This document shows, one piece after another, positions 17,530 through 26,032 of a DNA stretch of 64,000 nucleotides. Made by a program: the position numbers and the translations under genes. The DNA is taken from NCBI RefSeq assembly GCF_047126315.1, contig NZ_CP138953.1, forward strand, positions 3,286,001 through 3,350,000, given 5' to 3'. Source of the DNA: Shimia sp022448905 (GTDB taxonomy: Bacteria > Pseudomonadota > Alphaproteobacteria > Rhodobacterales > Rhodobacteraceae). The notes under the pieces were generated by a model. That model saw nothing but the letters and a program-made list of their open reading frames with translations. It ran no database searches and had not been told where the DNA came from. Each line of letters starts with the position of its first letter. Within the stretch, counting starts at the first letter, position 1.

Positions 17530-18816
17530 ATGTGCGCACAGACCCTACTGCTTGGGCAGACGCTGAGCTTTGCCGCCAATCCGTTTGAGGCCGGTGTCGA
17601 CGCCGCCCGGCATGAGAGCCATGGCGGGGTTGTTGTTGAGGGGGGCCGTATTGTGGCGCTTGGCACAGCAGATGCTATGCGCGAAGCCTACCTCACTGCG
17701 GAGGTTTTCGACTATGGCGACAAGCTGATCTCTGCGGGGTTTGTCGATGCTCATGTGCATTACCCGCAAACCGGTATCATTGCGAGTTGGGGCAAGCGGC
17801 TGATTGATTGGCTCAACAGTTATACCTTCCCCGAAGAGATGCGCTTTGGCGATCGGGCTTATGCGGATCAAATATCTGCCATGTACCTCGACCTCACTGC
17901 CAAACACGGCGTCACCACCATGGCGAGCTACTGCACCATTCATCCGGAATCGGTGGACGCCTTCTTTGAGGCGGCGCAGGCCCGAGGACAGCGGGTGATT
18001 GCCGGCAAGACCTGTATGGATCGCAACGCACCTGAGGGGCTGCGCGACACGCCGCAGAGCGCTTATGATGGCAGCAAGGCGCTGATTGATCGCTGGCACG
18101 GCCTGGACCGGATCAGCTACGCTATCACACCCCGGTTTTCGCCATCCTCCACACCGGAACAGTTGGAGGCGCTTGGCAGTCTTTGGACAGCGCATCCCGA
18201 CTGCCTGATGCAGACCCACCTGAGTGAACAGACCGACGAGATTGCCTGGGTCAAAGATCTGTTCCCTGAGGCACGGGACTATCTCGACACCTATGAGAAA
18301 TTTGGTCTCTTGGGCGAAAAAGGCCTCTACGGTCATGCTATTCACTTGGAAGAGCGTGAAAAGGATCGGCTGCGCGAGGTTGGGGCTGGTTTGATCCACT
18401 GCCCGACCTCTAACACCTTCATTGGCTCTGGCCTGTTTGACATGGGGGGTCTAATCGCCGCCGGTCAACGGGTTGGCTTAGCAAGTGATACCGGCGGCGG
18501 GTCCAGTTTTTCGATGCTGCGCACCATGGCGAGCGCCTATGAGGTTGGGCAACTGCGCCACAACCCGCTGCACGCGGCAGAGTTGATGTGGCTGGCCACG
18601 CAAGGCTCGGCACGGGCGCTGCATATGGAAGACAAGATTGGCAATCTGGCTGTCGGCATGGAGGCCGATCTGGTGGTGTTGGACTTGGCAAGCACGCCGG
18701 AGATTGCGCAGCGGTCCGCGCGGGCCAATGATTTGTGGGAAGCGCTCTTCCCCACCATCATGATGGGCGATGACCGCGCCATCGCCGCCACCTGGATCAA
18801 CGGGAAGCCCGTCTAG
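17530..18816 (+). CDS. guaD: Guanine deaminase
   Basis: A 428-residue amidohydrolase that deaminates guanine to xanthine and feeds purine catabolism. Landmarks: metal-binding DAHVHYPQTG, the GuaD-type stretch LNSYTFPEEMRFGD, MQTHLSEQTDEI, LYGHAIHLEEREKDRL, LIHCPTSNTFIGSGLFD and SDTGGGSSFSMLRTM, in family order. GGAG eight bases ahead supports the ATG at 17530. It is divergent from mgtE and not physically linked to the ureide operon at the start of the window. Its TAG stop shares a CTAG tetranucleotide with the convergent gene. Confidence 0.94.
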   Translation: MCAQTLLLGQTLSFAANPFEAGVDAARHESHGGVVVEGGRIVALGTADAMREAYLTAEVFDYGDKLISAGFVDAHVHYPQTGIIASWGKRLIDWLNSYTFPEEMRFGDRAYADQISAMYLDLTAKHGVTTMASYCTIHPESVDAFFEAAQARGQRVIAGKTCMDRNAPEGLRDTPQSAYDGSKALIDRWHGLDRISYAITPRFSPSSTPEQLEALGSLWTAHPDCLMQTHLSEQTDEIAWVKDLFPEARDYLDTYEKFGLLGEKGLYGHAIHLEEREKDRLREVGAGLIHCPTSNTFIGSGLFDMGGLIAAGQRVGLASDTGGGSSFSMLRTMASAYEVGQLRHNPLHAAELMWLATQGSARALHMEDKIGNLAVGMEADLVVLDLASTPEIAQRSARANDLWEALFPTIMMGDDRAIAATWINGKPV

Positions 18817-19196
18817 AACAACCCGTTCTTATTCGCTGAGGTCGCTGGGATGGTTTGCAACACATCCCAGTGCTCCACAATCTTGCCGTTGTCATCAAAG
18901 CGGAAGATGTCGATGCCGGCGTAGTCTTCGTCACCCGGCCATTCCTGATGGCAGTGCAACACCACCATGTTGCCCTCGGCAATGGCGCGTTTGAAGTGCA
19001 CCTTCTTGCCGGGATACTCTGCGGCCATGCGCTCAAAGTAAGCGATGAAGGCTTCTTTGCCGTCGCCCACGTGCGGGTTGTGCTGGATGTACTCCTCGCC
19101 AAGGTAAGCCTCTGCGGCCTCACGTGGCTTGTTCTGATTGAACATCAGATCGTAGAGCGCCATGGCGCTGGCTTTGTTGGTTTCCAAATCGGCCAT
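18813..19196 (-). CDS. SnoaL-like (NTF2-fold) protein
   Basis: A 127-residue small cytoplasmic protein of the NTF2-like alpha+beta barrel superfamily, closest to the SnoaL-like polyketide-cyclase group. The block ALYDLMFNQNKPREAAEAYL, then YIQHNPHVGDGKEAFIAYF, and FRFDDNGKIVEHWDVLQ at the end is the common pattern of predicted SnoaL-like proteins that bind small hydrophobic ligands. No specific reaction can be assigned. Convergent with guaD. Confidence 0.85.
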   Translation of the reverse strand: MADLETNKASAMALYDLMFNQNKPREAAEAYLGEEYIQHNPHVGDGKEAFIAYFERMAAEYPGKKVHFKRAIAEGNMVVLHCHQEWPGDEDYAGIDIFRFDDNGKIVEHWDVLQTIPATSANKNGLF

Positions 19197-19219
19197 GGCG
19201 GTCTCCTGTATGGCAGGGT

Positions 19220-19459
19220 CTAGAACGCTTTGAACGTCAATGTCGTCAAGGTGCGTTCGATGTTGGGAATGTCGAGCATATGGTGGTTGATGAACTTGCC
19301 CACATCCTCACCTTCGGGGATGTAGAGTTTCATCAGCAGGTCATAGTCGCCGCTGGTGGAGTGCAGTTCGGAGTGGATTTCTTTTAGTGCGATCTCTTCG
19401 GCCACGCGGTAGGTTGTGCCGGGTTTGCAGCGGATCTGGATAAAGACGCAGGTGGTCAT
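19220..19459 (-). CDS. Stand-alone Lrp/AsnC ligand-binding domain protein
   Basis: A 79-residue protein with only the RAM/AsnC effector domain and no helix-turn-helix: MTTCVFIQIRCKPGTTYRVAEE, then SELHSTSGDYDLLMKLYI and a NIERTLTTLTFKAF end. Such stand-alone domains oligomerise and bind amino acids, and may modulate full-length Lrp regulators. GAGGGC upstream supports the ATG at 19459; the longer frame runs into hisB's start. It is divergent from hisB and lies 23 bases from the start of the SnoaL-like gene, probably upstream in the same transcript. Confidence 0.85.
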   Translation of the reverse strand: MTTCVFIQIRCKPGTTYRVAEEIALKEIHSELHSTSGDYDLLMKLYIPEGEDVGKFINHHMLDIPNIERTLTTLTFKAF

Positions 19460-19590
19460 AAAAGCCCTCATGTCGGTTTGGGTGTAAGCTGGCACAAATG
19501 CCACCCTGACCACAATCGCAAACTGCGCCCCCTTGGCCCGCGCGGGAGGGCTGCCTATAAGGTGGCCGACTATCAGCGAAGGATGACCAG

Positions 19591-20178
19591 ATGCGTCAGG
19601 CAAGCGTGAGCCGCAGCACCGCGGAAACCAAGATCACCGTAGAGATCAATCTCGACGGGACCGGCACCTATGACAACCAGACTGGTGTGGGCTTCTTTGA
19701 CCACATGCTGGATCAGCTGTCGCGCCACAGCCTGATTGACATGACCATCCGCGCCGAGGGCGATTACCACATTGACGATCACCACACGGTTGAGGATGTG
19801 GGTATCTCGCTGGGTCAGGCGCTGACGCAGGCGTTGGGTGACAAAAAAGGCATTCGCCGCTATGCCACTTGCCACCTGCCGATGGACGATGCGCAGGTGC
19901 GAGCGAGCCTTGATCTGTCCGCGCGTCCGTTCCTGATCTGGAATCTGGAGATGCCAACCCAGAAGATTGGGACCTTTGACACCGAGTTGGTGCGGGAGTT
20001 CTTCCAGGGTTTTGCGACCCACGGCGGGATCACCCTGCATGTGGATCAGATCCACGGATTTAACAGCCACCACATTGCCGAGGCCACCTTCAAGGCCGTG
20101 GCGCGCGCTTTGCGGGAAGCGGTGGAAGTGGACCCGCGCAAGGCAGATGCCATCCCATCGACCAAAGGCGCGCTGTAA
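19591..20178 (+). CDS. hisB: Imidazoleglycerol-phosphate dehydratase
   Basis: A 195-residue monofunctional HisB (no phosphatase domain) catalysing step 6 of histidine synthesis. Mn-binding landmarks: GFFDHMLDQLSRHS, DDHHTVEDVGISLGQA, and GFNSHHIAEATFKAVARAL near the end. AAGGA precedes the ATG. It is the first of five scattered his genes here, all on the + strand, and is followed by its own terminator. Confidence 0.97.
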   Translation: MRQASVSRSTAETKITVEINLDGTGTYDNQTGVGFFDHMLDQLSRHSLIDMTIRAEGDYHIDDHHTVEDVGISLGQALTQALGDKKGIRRYATCHLPMDDAQVRASLDLSARPFLIWNLEMPTQKIGTFDTELVREFFQGFATHGGITLHVDQIHGFNSHHIAEATFKAVARALREAVEVDPRKADAIPSTKGAL

Positions 20179-20205
20179 GTTAGCTTACAATCGAAGACGT
20201 GAGAA

Positions 20206-20231
20206 AGCCCGCCAAGCGCGGGCTCTTTTTT
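20206..20231 (+). terminator. Rho-independent terminator after hisB
   Basis: AGCCCGC, short loop, GCGGGCT followed by CTTTTTT, 28 bases after the hisB stop. It implies hisB is not transcribed into hisH. Confidence 0.9.
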
Positions 20232-20296
20232 ATGATGGTGCCTTTTCGCAATCCACAATACAAGAAACACGCATAGATTGAATTGAGTGTCGTGTT

Positions 20297-21136
20297 ATGG
20301 ATGATTTTGAAGCACAGCAGCGGGAATGGCAGCGGATCCCCACACGCGAAGAGATGGAAAACCGCCTCAAAGCGGAAACCTGTCGCGGCGTTCAGTTTTA
20401 CAAAACGGTGTATGCAGACACACCCGGCGCACCGGGGTGTTGGATTGGCGGCGAGCCAACGCTGCCGCCAGACATTGATTGGCCGACCTATACTGAAGAC
20501 GACCTCACTGTTCCGATGCATTTTCTTGGGCAGATCAATTTGGCCGAAGTTGCCAAGTTTGATCACCTGCCCGAAATGCCAACAACAGGAACATTGTTTT
20601 TCTTCTATGACACGATTTATGCCCCCGCTTCCGGCACGATGGGTCAACAGGGCTCTCAGGTGATTTACGTGCCGGAAGATGTCTCAGTGTACCCGCCAAG
20701 ACCAACCCCGCGCTTTCCGACAATCGAAACCGAATACGTATCCTATTGGTATCTTGAAACCCCGACGCAGGGCTATGCCAAGTGGAACGTGCAACTGCGC
20801 GACTTTGAAGACTAAAACTACGATTTTGACAACGAAATTATGGACCGAGAACTGTCATCGCATCATTGGAACGTGATCACCGCACTTCATAACTGGCAAG
20901 AACGTCGTTTTAACCCCGCTGAAAACACGCAAAATCGGGCCAGTTCAGTGACAGTCAACACAATGTTTGGCGGTCGAAATCTAAAAAAATATGCAGACAC
21001 TACCCGGCTGTTTTCGATCGGTGCCGATCCAGATATCGGCTTTGAACACGCGGGCAAAAACGTGTGTTTTTGGATTAATCCAAAAGATCTGCGCCTGGGG
21101 CGGTTCGACGCAAGCTTTGCACATGAGGAAGAGTGA
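20297..21136 (+). pseudogene. DUF1963 (YwqG-like) gene split by an in-frame TAA
   Basis: Two parts lie in the same frame, separated only by a TAA at 20813-20815. The first 172 codons hold the family's N-terminal core (GCWIGGEPTLPPDIDWP, MHFLGQINLAEVAKF, GTLFFFYDTIYA). After the stop the frame continues (NYDFDNEIMDRELSSHHWN) and includes the usual DUF1963 C-terminal block: a ligand-like VNTMFGGRN, then GKNVCFWINPKDLRLGRFD, matching 'G.lyFWI...DL....F'. Without the TAA the protein would be about 279 residues, a normal family length. A nonsense mutation (pseudogene) or a sequencing error is most likely. A downstream ATG at 20840 could restart the C-terminal part. Function of the family unknown. 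Confidence 0.75.
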
Positions 21137-21178
21137 CAAGGGTACCCAGCCCCATTGTGTCGCAGACCACCGGTTGCT

Positions 21179-21817
21179 TCAGGCCGCTTCCCAGCCAGGT
21201 TTCATCCCGCGGAATTCCCGTTGGATCAGCCACTCCGCAATGAACATGTTGGGCACCCAGCAGGCCCAGCAGATCAGCGGATAAGCCGTGTCAAACCCCA
21301 CTGTGAGTTCGCCAATGGGCAGGTAGAACCGCAAGGTGACGGCGGACAGGGTCAGCGCCGCTGAGCGGATCATCCAACGGCGGTGGGCCGGGATGTCACG
21401 CTGGATGGCCAGGTAGATCGCCACGGCGGTGGTGCTGAGCCAGACCACTGCGAGGGCCGCGAGACCGGAGGCTGCGACGGGCCCCTCCTCTGTGCGCAAA
21501 GCCAGGAAGAAACCCGACAGGCCGGACAGCAGGATCATCAGACCGTAGAGCCGTCCAAGCCAGCGATGCATCATTGGAAGGCGCAAGCGCAGTTTGGTGC
21601 TGAACTGCAAGGGCAAGAGCACCAGTGCCACGGGGGCAAGCGCAATGTGACCATACATCAAGATCGGCCGTTCCAGCGCGTGATGCAGCATGATCGGCAT
21701 CACCACGGCGATGTCTGCAATCAGAAACCGCATGGAGGCCAAGGCAATGGCAATCGACAGGAACCAGATCAGCGGCAGGCTGCGCGGCAACAGTGGGCGC
21801 TTGGGGATGGGATACAT
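21179..21817 (-). CDS. DUF2306 membrane protein
   Basis: A 212-residue protein with about six hydrophobic helices. The segments LMYGHIALAPVALVLLPLQF, MHRWLGRLYGLMILLSGLSG and DIPAHRRWMIRSAALTLSAV carry His residues in the pattern typical of DUF2306 (possible quinone- or haem-related four-helix core, unproven). It is divergent from a TetR regulator across a 97-base gap with three operator-like repeats, so it is the likely target. Function unknown. Confidence 0.85.
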   Translation of the reverse strand: MYPIPKRPLLPRSLPLIWFLSIAIALASMRFLIADIAVVMPIMLHHALERPILMYGHIALAPVALVLLPLQFSTKLRLRLPMMHRWLGRLYGLMILLSGLSGFFLALRTEEGPVAASGLAALAVVWLSTTAVAIYLAIQRDIPAHRRWMIRSAALTLSAVTLRFYLPIGELTVGFDTAYPLICWACWVPNMFIAEWLIQREFRGMKPGWEAA

Positions 21818-21835
21818 GGGACACTCCGATCAAAT

Positions 21836-21893
21836 TTGACACCGTAAAGTTAATCTTGACGCTGTAAAAATCAGAACTGCTTGACACTGTCAA
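21836..21893. promoter_or_regulatory. Three TTGAC-N3-GTMAA operator-like repeats
   Basis: The gap between the DUF2306 and TetR genes holds TTGACACCGTAAA (21836-21848), TTGACGCTGTAAA (21856-21868) and TTGACACTGTCAA (21881-21893). Each is an imperfect palindrome TTGAC-N3-GT(A/C)AA; the third has exact TTGAC/GTCAA arms. They lie on both sides of where the two divergent promoters must be, as expected for autoregulation by the TetR protein. Confidence 0.7.
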
Positions 21894-21914
21894 GTCACAG
21901 GCTAGTTTGGGCCC

Positions 21915-22520
21915 ATGACCACAGCAAAAACCCGCCACCACCACGGAGACCTCAAACGCGCGCTGATCCAGGCGGGCATTGACCTGTTGGAAGAAGGCGG
22001 GCTGGAAGCGCTCACGTTGCGCAAATGTGCGGCGCGCGCCGGAGTGTCACATGCAGCGCCAGCGCATCACTTCGCAGGCATGTCAGGCTTGATTTCCGCC
22101 ATTGCCGAGGAAGGGTTTGACATATTTTCCAAATACATGACGGACGCGATTGAAGCAGGTGAACAGACCGACCGTGAACGTCTGCGCAGCATCTGTCGCG
22201 GCTATTTGCAGTTTGGATTGAGCCACAGTGGATTGCTTAAGGTGATGTTTGGCGAACATGGGCTGGGCATCCATGCGCCGCGTAAAGACAACCGCGAAGA
22301 GGCTGAGGCCTATCTCATTCTACGCGGTGTCTGTGCGCCATTTGTGCCGGAGGGTGAAGACCCGCATATTGTCGAGGCACAGGTCTGGTCGCTGATTCAC
22401 GGCTTTACGCTGCTCTACATTGGCGGCGAGTTTGGCTGCACCTCCATGCCGATTGAAGACAGCCCGTTTGAGGCAGTCATGGCGCTGATTGACCGGATTG
22501 GCACACAGGCCAAGACCTAA
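21915..22520 (+). CDS. TetR/AcrR-family regulator (WHG-type C-terminus)
   Basis: A 201-residue regulator. The N-terminal DNA-binding domain is clear (HHHGDLKRALIQAGIDLLEE, then LTLRKCAARAGVSHAAPAHHF as the helix-turn-helix), and the C-terminal half (YLQFGLSHSGLLKVMFG, VWSLIHGFTLLYIGGEF) fits the WHG ligand domain. It probably represses the divergent DUF2306 gene and itself through the three repeats at 21836-21893. The inducer is unknown. Confidence 0.9.
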   Translation: MTTAKTRHHHGDLKRALIQAGIDLLEEGGLEALTLRKCAARAGVSHAAPAHHFAGMSGLISAIAEEGFDIFSKYMTDAIEAGEQTDRERLRSICRGYLQFGLSHSGLLKVMFGEHGLGIHAPRKDNREEAEAYLILRGVCAPFVPEGEDPHIVEAQVWSLIHGFTLLYIGGEFGCTSMPIEDSPFEAVMALIDRIGTQAKT

Positions 22521-22602
22521 AGCGCCACCCTGCCCCGCAGCCTCTTGACCCGCGCGGCGTTTCGCTTCACTTGGAAGCGACACGTAAAACGGGACCAAGA
22601 TC

Positions 22603-23241
22603 ATGCTCACAGCGATCATCGATTATGAAAGCGGCAACCTGCACTCTGCCGAAAAAGCCTTTCAACGGATGGCCGCAGAGGTGCATGGCGGCGAGGTTGT
22701 TGTGACCTCGGATGCAGATGTGGTGGCCAAGGCGGACCGTTTGGTGCTGCCCGGTGATGGCGCGTTTCCGGCCTGTGCCGCCGAGCTGCGTGGCCACAAA
22801 GGTATCTATGACGCGATGGTGGAAGCGGTCGAAGGCAAAGGCCGGCCGTTTCTGGGCATTTGCGTGGGCATGCAACTGATGGCGTCGCGCGGTCATGAAT
22901 ACGAACTAACCAAGGGGCTGGGCTGGATCGAGGGCGACGTTGAGAAGATTGAACCCAGTGATGTCAGCCTAAAAGTGCCGCACATGGGCTGGAACAATCT
23001 GGTGATTGACCACCCGCACGCACTGCTTGATGGCATCAACAGCGGCGACCACACCTATTTTGTGCACTCCTATCAGTTCCACGTGACCAAGCCGGAAGAG
23101 CGTTTGGCGCATGTGGACTATGGTGGCGACGTGACCGCCATCATCGGGCGTGACACAATGGTGGGCATGCAGTTCCACCCGGAAAAAAGCCAGGACATTG
23201 GCCTGCGGATGATTGGCAACTTCCTGACGTGGGCGCCTTAA
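22603..23241 (+). CDS. hisH: Imidazole glycerol phosphate synthase, glutaminase subunit
   Basis: A 212-residue class I glutamine amidotransferase that supplies ammonia to HisF. The nucleophile is in PFLGICVGMQLMASRG, the catalytic His/Glu in GMQFHPEKSQDIG, and the N-terminus has IDYESGNLHSAEKAF. It is separated from hisB by four unrelated genes and followed by a dispersed hairpin repeat rather than a T-rich terminator. Confidence 0.97.
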   Translation: MLTAIIDYESGNLHSAEKAFQRMAAEVHGGEVVVTSDADVVAKADRLVLPGDGAFPACAAELRGHKGIYDAMVEAVEGKGRPFLGICVGMQLMASRGHEYELTKGLGWIEGDVEKIEPSDVSLKVPHMGWNNLVIDHPHALLDGINSGDHTYFVHSYQFHVTKPEERLAHVDYGGDVTAIIGRDTMVGMQFHPEKSQDIGLRMIGNFLTWAP

Positions 23242-23251
23242 AAGGCGATGT

Positions 23252-23314
23252 GAGAGGGGCCGGCCCCTCTTGCGCAAACGCGCAATTCACCCCGGGATAT
23301 TTCTGGACTGAGAA
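23252..23314 (+). repeat. Dispersed hairpin repeat, copy A
   Basis: A perfect GC hairpin (AGAGGGGCC/GGCCCCTCT), a second small hairpin (TTGCG/CGCAA), then the shared tail CACCCCGGGATATTTCTGG and GAGAA. Three similar elements occur at 31630, 41496 and 60601. It lies just after hisH and before the stop of the convergent AraC gene. Confidence 0.75.
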
Positions 23315-23323
23315 TCTGCCAAG

Positions 23324-24049
23324 TTAAGCCACGCGTAATGCTGTGGGAGCAGCCCCATAGGCTTTGCGAAAGGCGCGGGTGAAACTTTCCGGGCTATTGT
23401 AGGCGTAGCGGCGGGCTACTGCATCTACGCGGTCGCCGCGGGTGATGTCCTGGTGCGCCAAAATAAGCCGCCAGCGGCGCAGGTAGCCCATCGGGGTTTC
23501 GCCCACCGTTTGGGCAAAGAGTTCGGCAAAACGCGACAGGGACAGGCCCGCTTCCTGCGCGAGGTCAGCGTTGCTCCAGACCCGGCCCGGAAAATCATGC
23601 ATGGCGACAATGGCGCGGCTGAGGCGCGGGTCCGCCAGACCAGCCAGCAAGCCGACGTCAGTGGTGCCTTGGGAAATCTGGTCGCGCAGCAAGCGCACCA
23701 TGAGGGCTTCGCCAAGACGATTGATCACCGATTGCGCGCCGCAGCGGTTGGCGGTGGTTTCCTCCGCCATCAAGCGCACCAGGGCGCGGCTGTCTTCTTC
23801 ACCGCTGAGGTCATAGCGCACCTCATCCGGCAAGGCGGCCATCAACGGGTTGGTCAACCCCATCCAGTCCACATGCGCGGCAAAGAGCACCTCGCCAGCG
23901 CATGACGTCGTACAGGTGCCGCGTGTCAGAAACACCACCCTCGCCGGGGTGCCATCCGCGCCTGCTTTGGCGATCAGATTGGCCTCCGTCAGCGTGGCGG
24001 GATGCACGGTGAGGTGAAATTTCTCAACAAGTGTCGTCAGGCGGTCCAT
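23324..24049 (-). CDS. AraC-family regulator with cupin-like N-terminus
   Basis: A 241-residue regulator. The C-terminal 100 residues carry two helix-turn-helix units: VWSNADLAQEAGLSLSRFAELF and VDAVARRYAYNSPESFTRAFRKAYG, the AraC signature. The N-terminal domain has TCTTSCAGEVLF and resembles the cupin_6 group. Two of its Cys lie close together (CTTSC), a possible redox or metal sensor. It is divergent from a peroxiredoxin-like gene, the likely target. Confidence 0.9.
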   Translation of the reverse strand: MDRLTTLVEKFHLTVHPATLTEANLIAKAGADGTPARVVFLTRGTCTTSCAGEVLFAAHVDWMGLTNPLMAALPDEVRYDLSGEEDSRALVRLMAEETTANRCGAQSVINRLGEALMVRLLRDQISQGTTDVGLLAGLADPRLSRAIVAMHDFPGRVWSNADLAQEAGLSLSRFAELFAQTVGETPMGYLRRWRLILAHQDITRGDRVDAVARRYAYNSPESFTRAFRKAYGAAPTALRVA

Positions 24050-24142
24050 GTGGAATTCCGGATTTTATGCACGATCAATCGGATTTATTTGACACAGAAA
24101 CCTACAATAAGTCCAGCAAGCACAAAACAAGAGGACAACCCT

Positions 24143-24679
24143 ATGCTGATCCCCCGTCAAAAAACCCCCAACCTGAGCCTGCCACTTGTGGGTGGTGGCA
24201 CCTTTGACCTGACCGCAGAAGGCTCTGAGCGCGGCACCGTTGTGTGTTTCTATCGCGGCCTGCACTGCCCGATCTGCGCCACTTACCTGAAAGAGCTGGA
24301 AAAGCTGGTGGAGGCCTTTGCCGAGCGCGGTGTGACTTGCGTGGCCGTGAGCAGCGATGGCGAAGAGCGCGCCAAGGACATGGCCGAGAAAATCGGTGCC
24401 ACCGGCCTGCGCATTGCCTATGATCTGCCGCTGGATGTGGCGAAGGACTGGGGTCTTTATATCTCCACCTCGCGCGGTAAAACCTCGATTGGCATTGAAG
24501 AGCCTGCGCTATTCAGCGAGCCGGGTCTGTTCATGGTGAGCCCGGAGCAGGCGCTATATTATGGCTCGGTGCAGACCATGCCGTTTGTGCGCCCGCATTT
24601 CAGCGAGCTTCTGGGGGCGTTGGATTTTGCGATCAAGAACGACTACCCCGCACGCGGCGAATACACCGGCGCGGTGTAA
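24143..24679 (+). CDS. Peroxiredoxin-like (AhpC/TSA) protein
   Basis: A 178-residue thioredoxin-fold protein. VCFYRGLHCPICATYLKEL places a CxxC pair at the peroxiredoxin active-site position; such peroxiredoxin-like proteins (the PRX-like2/AhpC-TSA group) often have uncertain activity. The rest (VAVSSDGEERAKDMAEKIG, SVQTMPFVRPHFSELL) fits. AGAGGA supports the ATG at 24143. Divergent from an AraC regulator that has a Cys pair, suggesting oxidative-stress control; this is inference. Confidence 0.88.
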   Translation: MLIPRQKTPNLSLPLVGGGTFDLTAEGSERGTVVCFYRGLHCPICATYLKELEKLVEAFAERGVTCVAVSSDGEERAKDMAEKIGATGLRIAYDLPLDVAKDWGLYISTSRGKTSIGIEEPALFSEPGLFMVSPEQALYYGSVQTMPFVRPHFSELLGALDFAIKNDYPARGEYTGAV

Positions 24680-24702
24680 CCGACCTCCAAGCAAACAAAA
24701 AA

Positions 24703-24725
24703 GGCGCGGTCCTGCCGCGCCTTTT
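24703..24725. terminator. Bidirectional terminator
   Basis: GGCGCGG, loop TCCTG, CCGCGCC is flanked by an A-run on the left and TTTT on the right, so it can end both the peroxiredoxin-like gene (+) and the DUF2147 gene (-). Confidence 0.9.
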
Positions 24726-24745
24726 CTTCTGTCTGACGAGATAGG

Positions 24746-25138
24746 TTACTTCACGCGGCTCCAACTGCCGCCGCTGCGGCAGATGCCCAACACACAACCG
24801 CTGACGGCCAGCGAATTGCCGGAGAGCACCAACTTGCCTTTGTAGGTCTTGTCACGATCCGGCGAGTAGACTTTGCCGCCGCTGTAGTTGCCGCCACCAT
24901 CGTTGACCATATCCCAGATGATCTTGCGGCCATTGTTGGGCGAGTTCAACTCGCTGCCATCCGGGTTGAAGGATTTGGCCAGCGTGCCGCAAATCTTGCT
25001 GCCGCAAGCGGCGACTGAGATCAGGCCGTAGTTGCCGTTGTCATCCGGAATGGTTTTCCAGGTGCCATAAATGGGGTCTGCGAAGGCCGCTGTGGCCCCA
25101 ACAAGCGTCATGGCTGCAGCCATTAGCGTTTTTTTCAT
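24746..25138 (-). CDS. DUF2147 secreted protein
   Basis: A 130-residue protein with a cleavable signal peptide (MKKTLMAAAMTLVGATAAFA, then DPIYG). The mature part matches DUF2147: YGTWKTIPDD near the N-terminus, CGSKICGTLAK, KVYSPDRDKTYKGKLVL, and a C-terminal CVLGICRSGGSWSR. Two Cys pairs could form disulfides. GGGAGG lies upstream of adjacent ATGs at 25141 and 25138; spacing favours 25138. Predicted periplasmic beta-barrel-like protein of unknown role. Confidence 0.88.
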   Translation of the reverse strand: MKKTLMAAAMTLVGATAAFADPIYGTWKTIPDDNGNYGLISVAACGSKICGTLAKSFNPDGSELNSPNNGRKIIWDMVNDGGGNYSGGKVYSPDRDKTYKGKLVLSGNSLAVSGCVLGICRSGGSWSRVK

Positions 25139-25309
25139 CATTTTCCTCCCGTGTATTTGCCCGAAACTCTGCGGCAAGGCTATGAGTCGCATCAACCCTG
25201 ACTTTGGGTCAGGTGGTGATGTCTCGCCGCGTTGCAATTTTGACGGCACCATGCAAAACCAATCTTAACAGCCGGTTTCGGCGCGACATGATAAGAAGGC
25301 CCCTGCCCC

Positions 25310-26032
25310 ATGATCCTTTATCCCGCAATTGACCTCAAAGATGGCAATGCCGTGCGTCTGCTGCATGGCGACATGGACAAGGAAACCGTATTCAACGAGA
25401 ACCCGGCAGCGCAGGCGCTGGAATTTGTCGAAGCGGGTTGTGAGTGGCTGCATCTGGTGGACCTGAACGGCGCCTTTGCTGGCATTCCGATCAACGCCAC
25501 ACCGGTGGAAGAGATCCTCAAGCAGACCAACGTGCCTGCACAGCTGGGTGGCGGCATTCGCGACATGGCCACCATTGAGCGCTGGATTGGCAAAGGCCTG
25601 TCCCGCGTGATCCTTGGCACCGTGGCAGTAGAAAACCCAGACTTGGTGCGTGAGGCGGCCAAGGAATTCCCAGGCAAAGTCGCCGTGGGCATTGATGCGC
25701 GCAACGGCAAAGTGGCGACCAAGGGCTGGGCCGAAGAAACCGATGTAGACGTGATCGATCTGGCGAAATCGTTTGAAGACGATGGTGTGTGTGCGATCAT
25801 CTACACCGACATCCTGCGCGACGGCGCGATGAAGGGCCCCAACGTCGAGGCCACTGCGGCACTGGCCAAAGCGGTGTCGATCCCGGTGATCGCAAGCGGT
25901 GGCGTGAGCTCTGTTGAAGACCTGAAAGCGTTGAAAAATTGCGGCGCAGAGCTGAACGGCGCGATTTCCGGCCGGGCGCTGTATGATGGCGCGATTGATC
26001 TGGGTGAAGCGCTCAAAGTTCTGAAAGCGTGA
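25310..26032 (+). CDS. hisA: ProFAR isomerase (phosphoribosylformimino-AICAR isomerase)
   Basis: A 240-residue (beta/alpha)8 enzyme catalysing the Amadori isomerisation in histidine synthesis. The first catalytic Asp is in AIDLKDGNAVRLLHGD and the second in IYTDILRDGAMKGPN; both phosphate-binding loops are present (LGGGIRD, ASGGVSS). AAGAAGG precedes the ATG. A small membrane protein gene overlaps its stop (GTGA). Confidence 0.97.
   Translation: MILYPAIDLKDGNAVRLLHGDMDKETVFNENPAAQALEFVEAGCEWLHLVDLNGAFAGIPINATPVEEILKQTNVPAQLGGGIRDMATIERWIGKGLSRVILGTVAVENPDLVREAAKEFPGKVAVGIDARNGKVATKGWAEETDVDVIDLAKSFEDDGVCAIIYTDILRDGAMKGPNVEATAALAKAVSIPVIASGGVSSVEDLKALKNCGAELNGAISGRALYDGAIDLGEALKVLKA

Noticed and set aside
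15911..17566. A 551-codon + frame opposite mgtE
   Set aside because: Antisense shadow; mgtE has a clear start, motifs and normal length.
21915..25138. Genomic island inserted between hisH and hisA
   Set aside because: No integrase, tRNA target, direct repeats or evident base-composition shift; the inserted genes look chromosomal.
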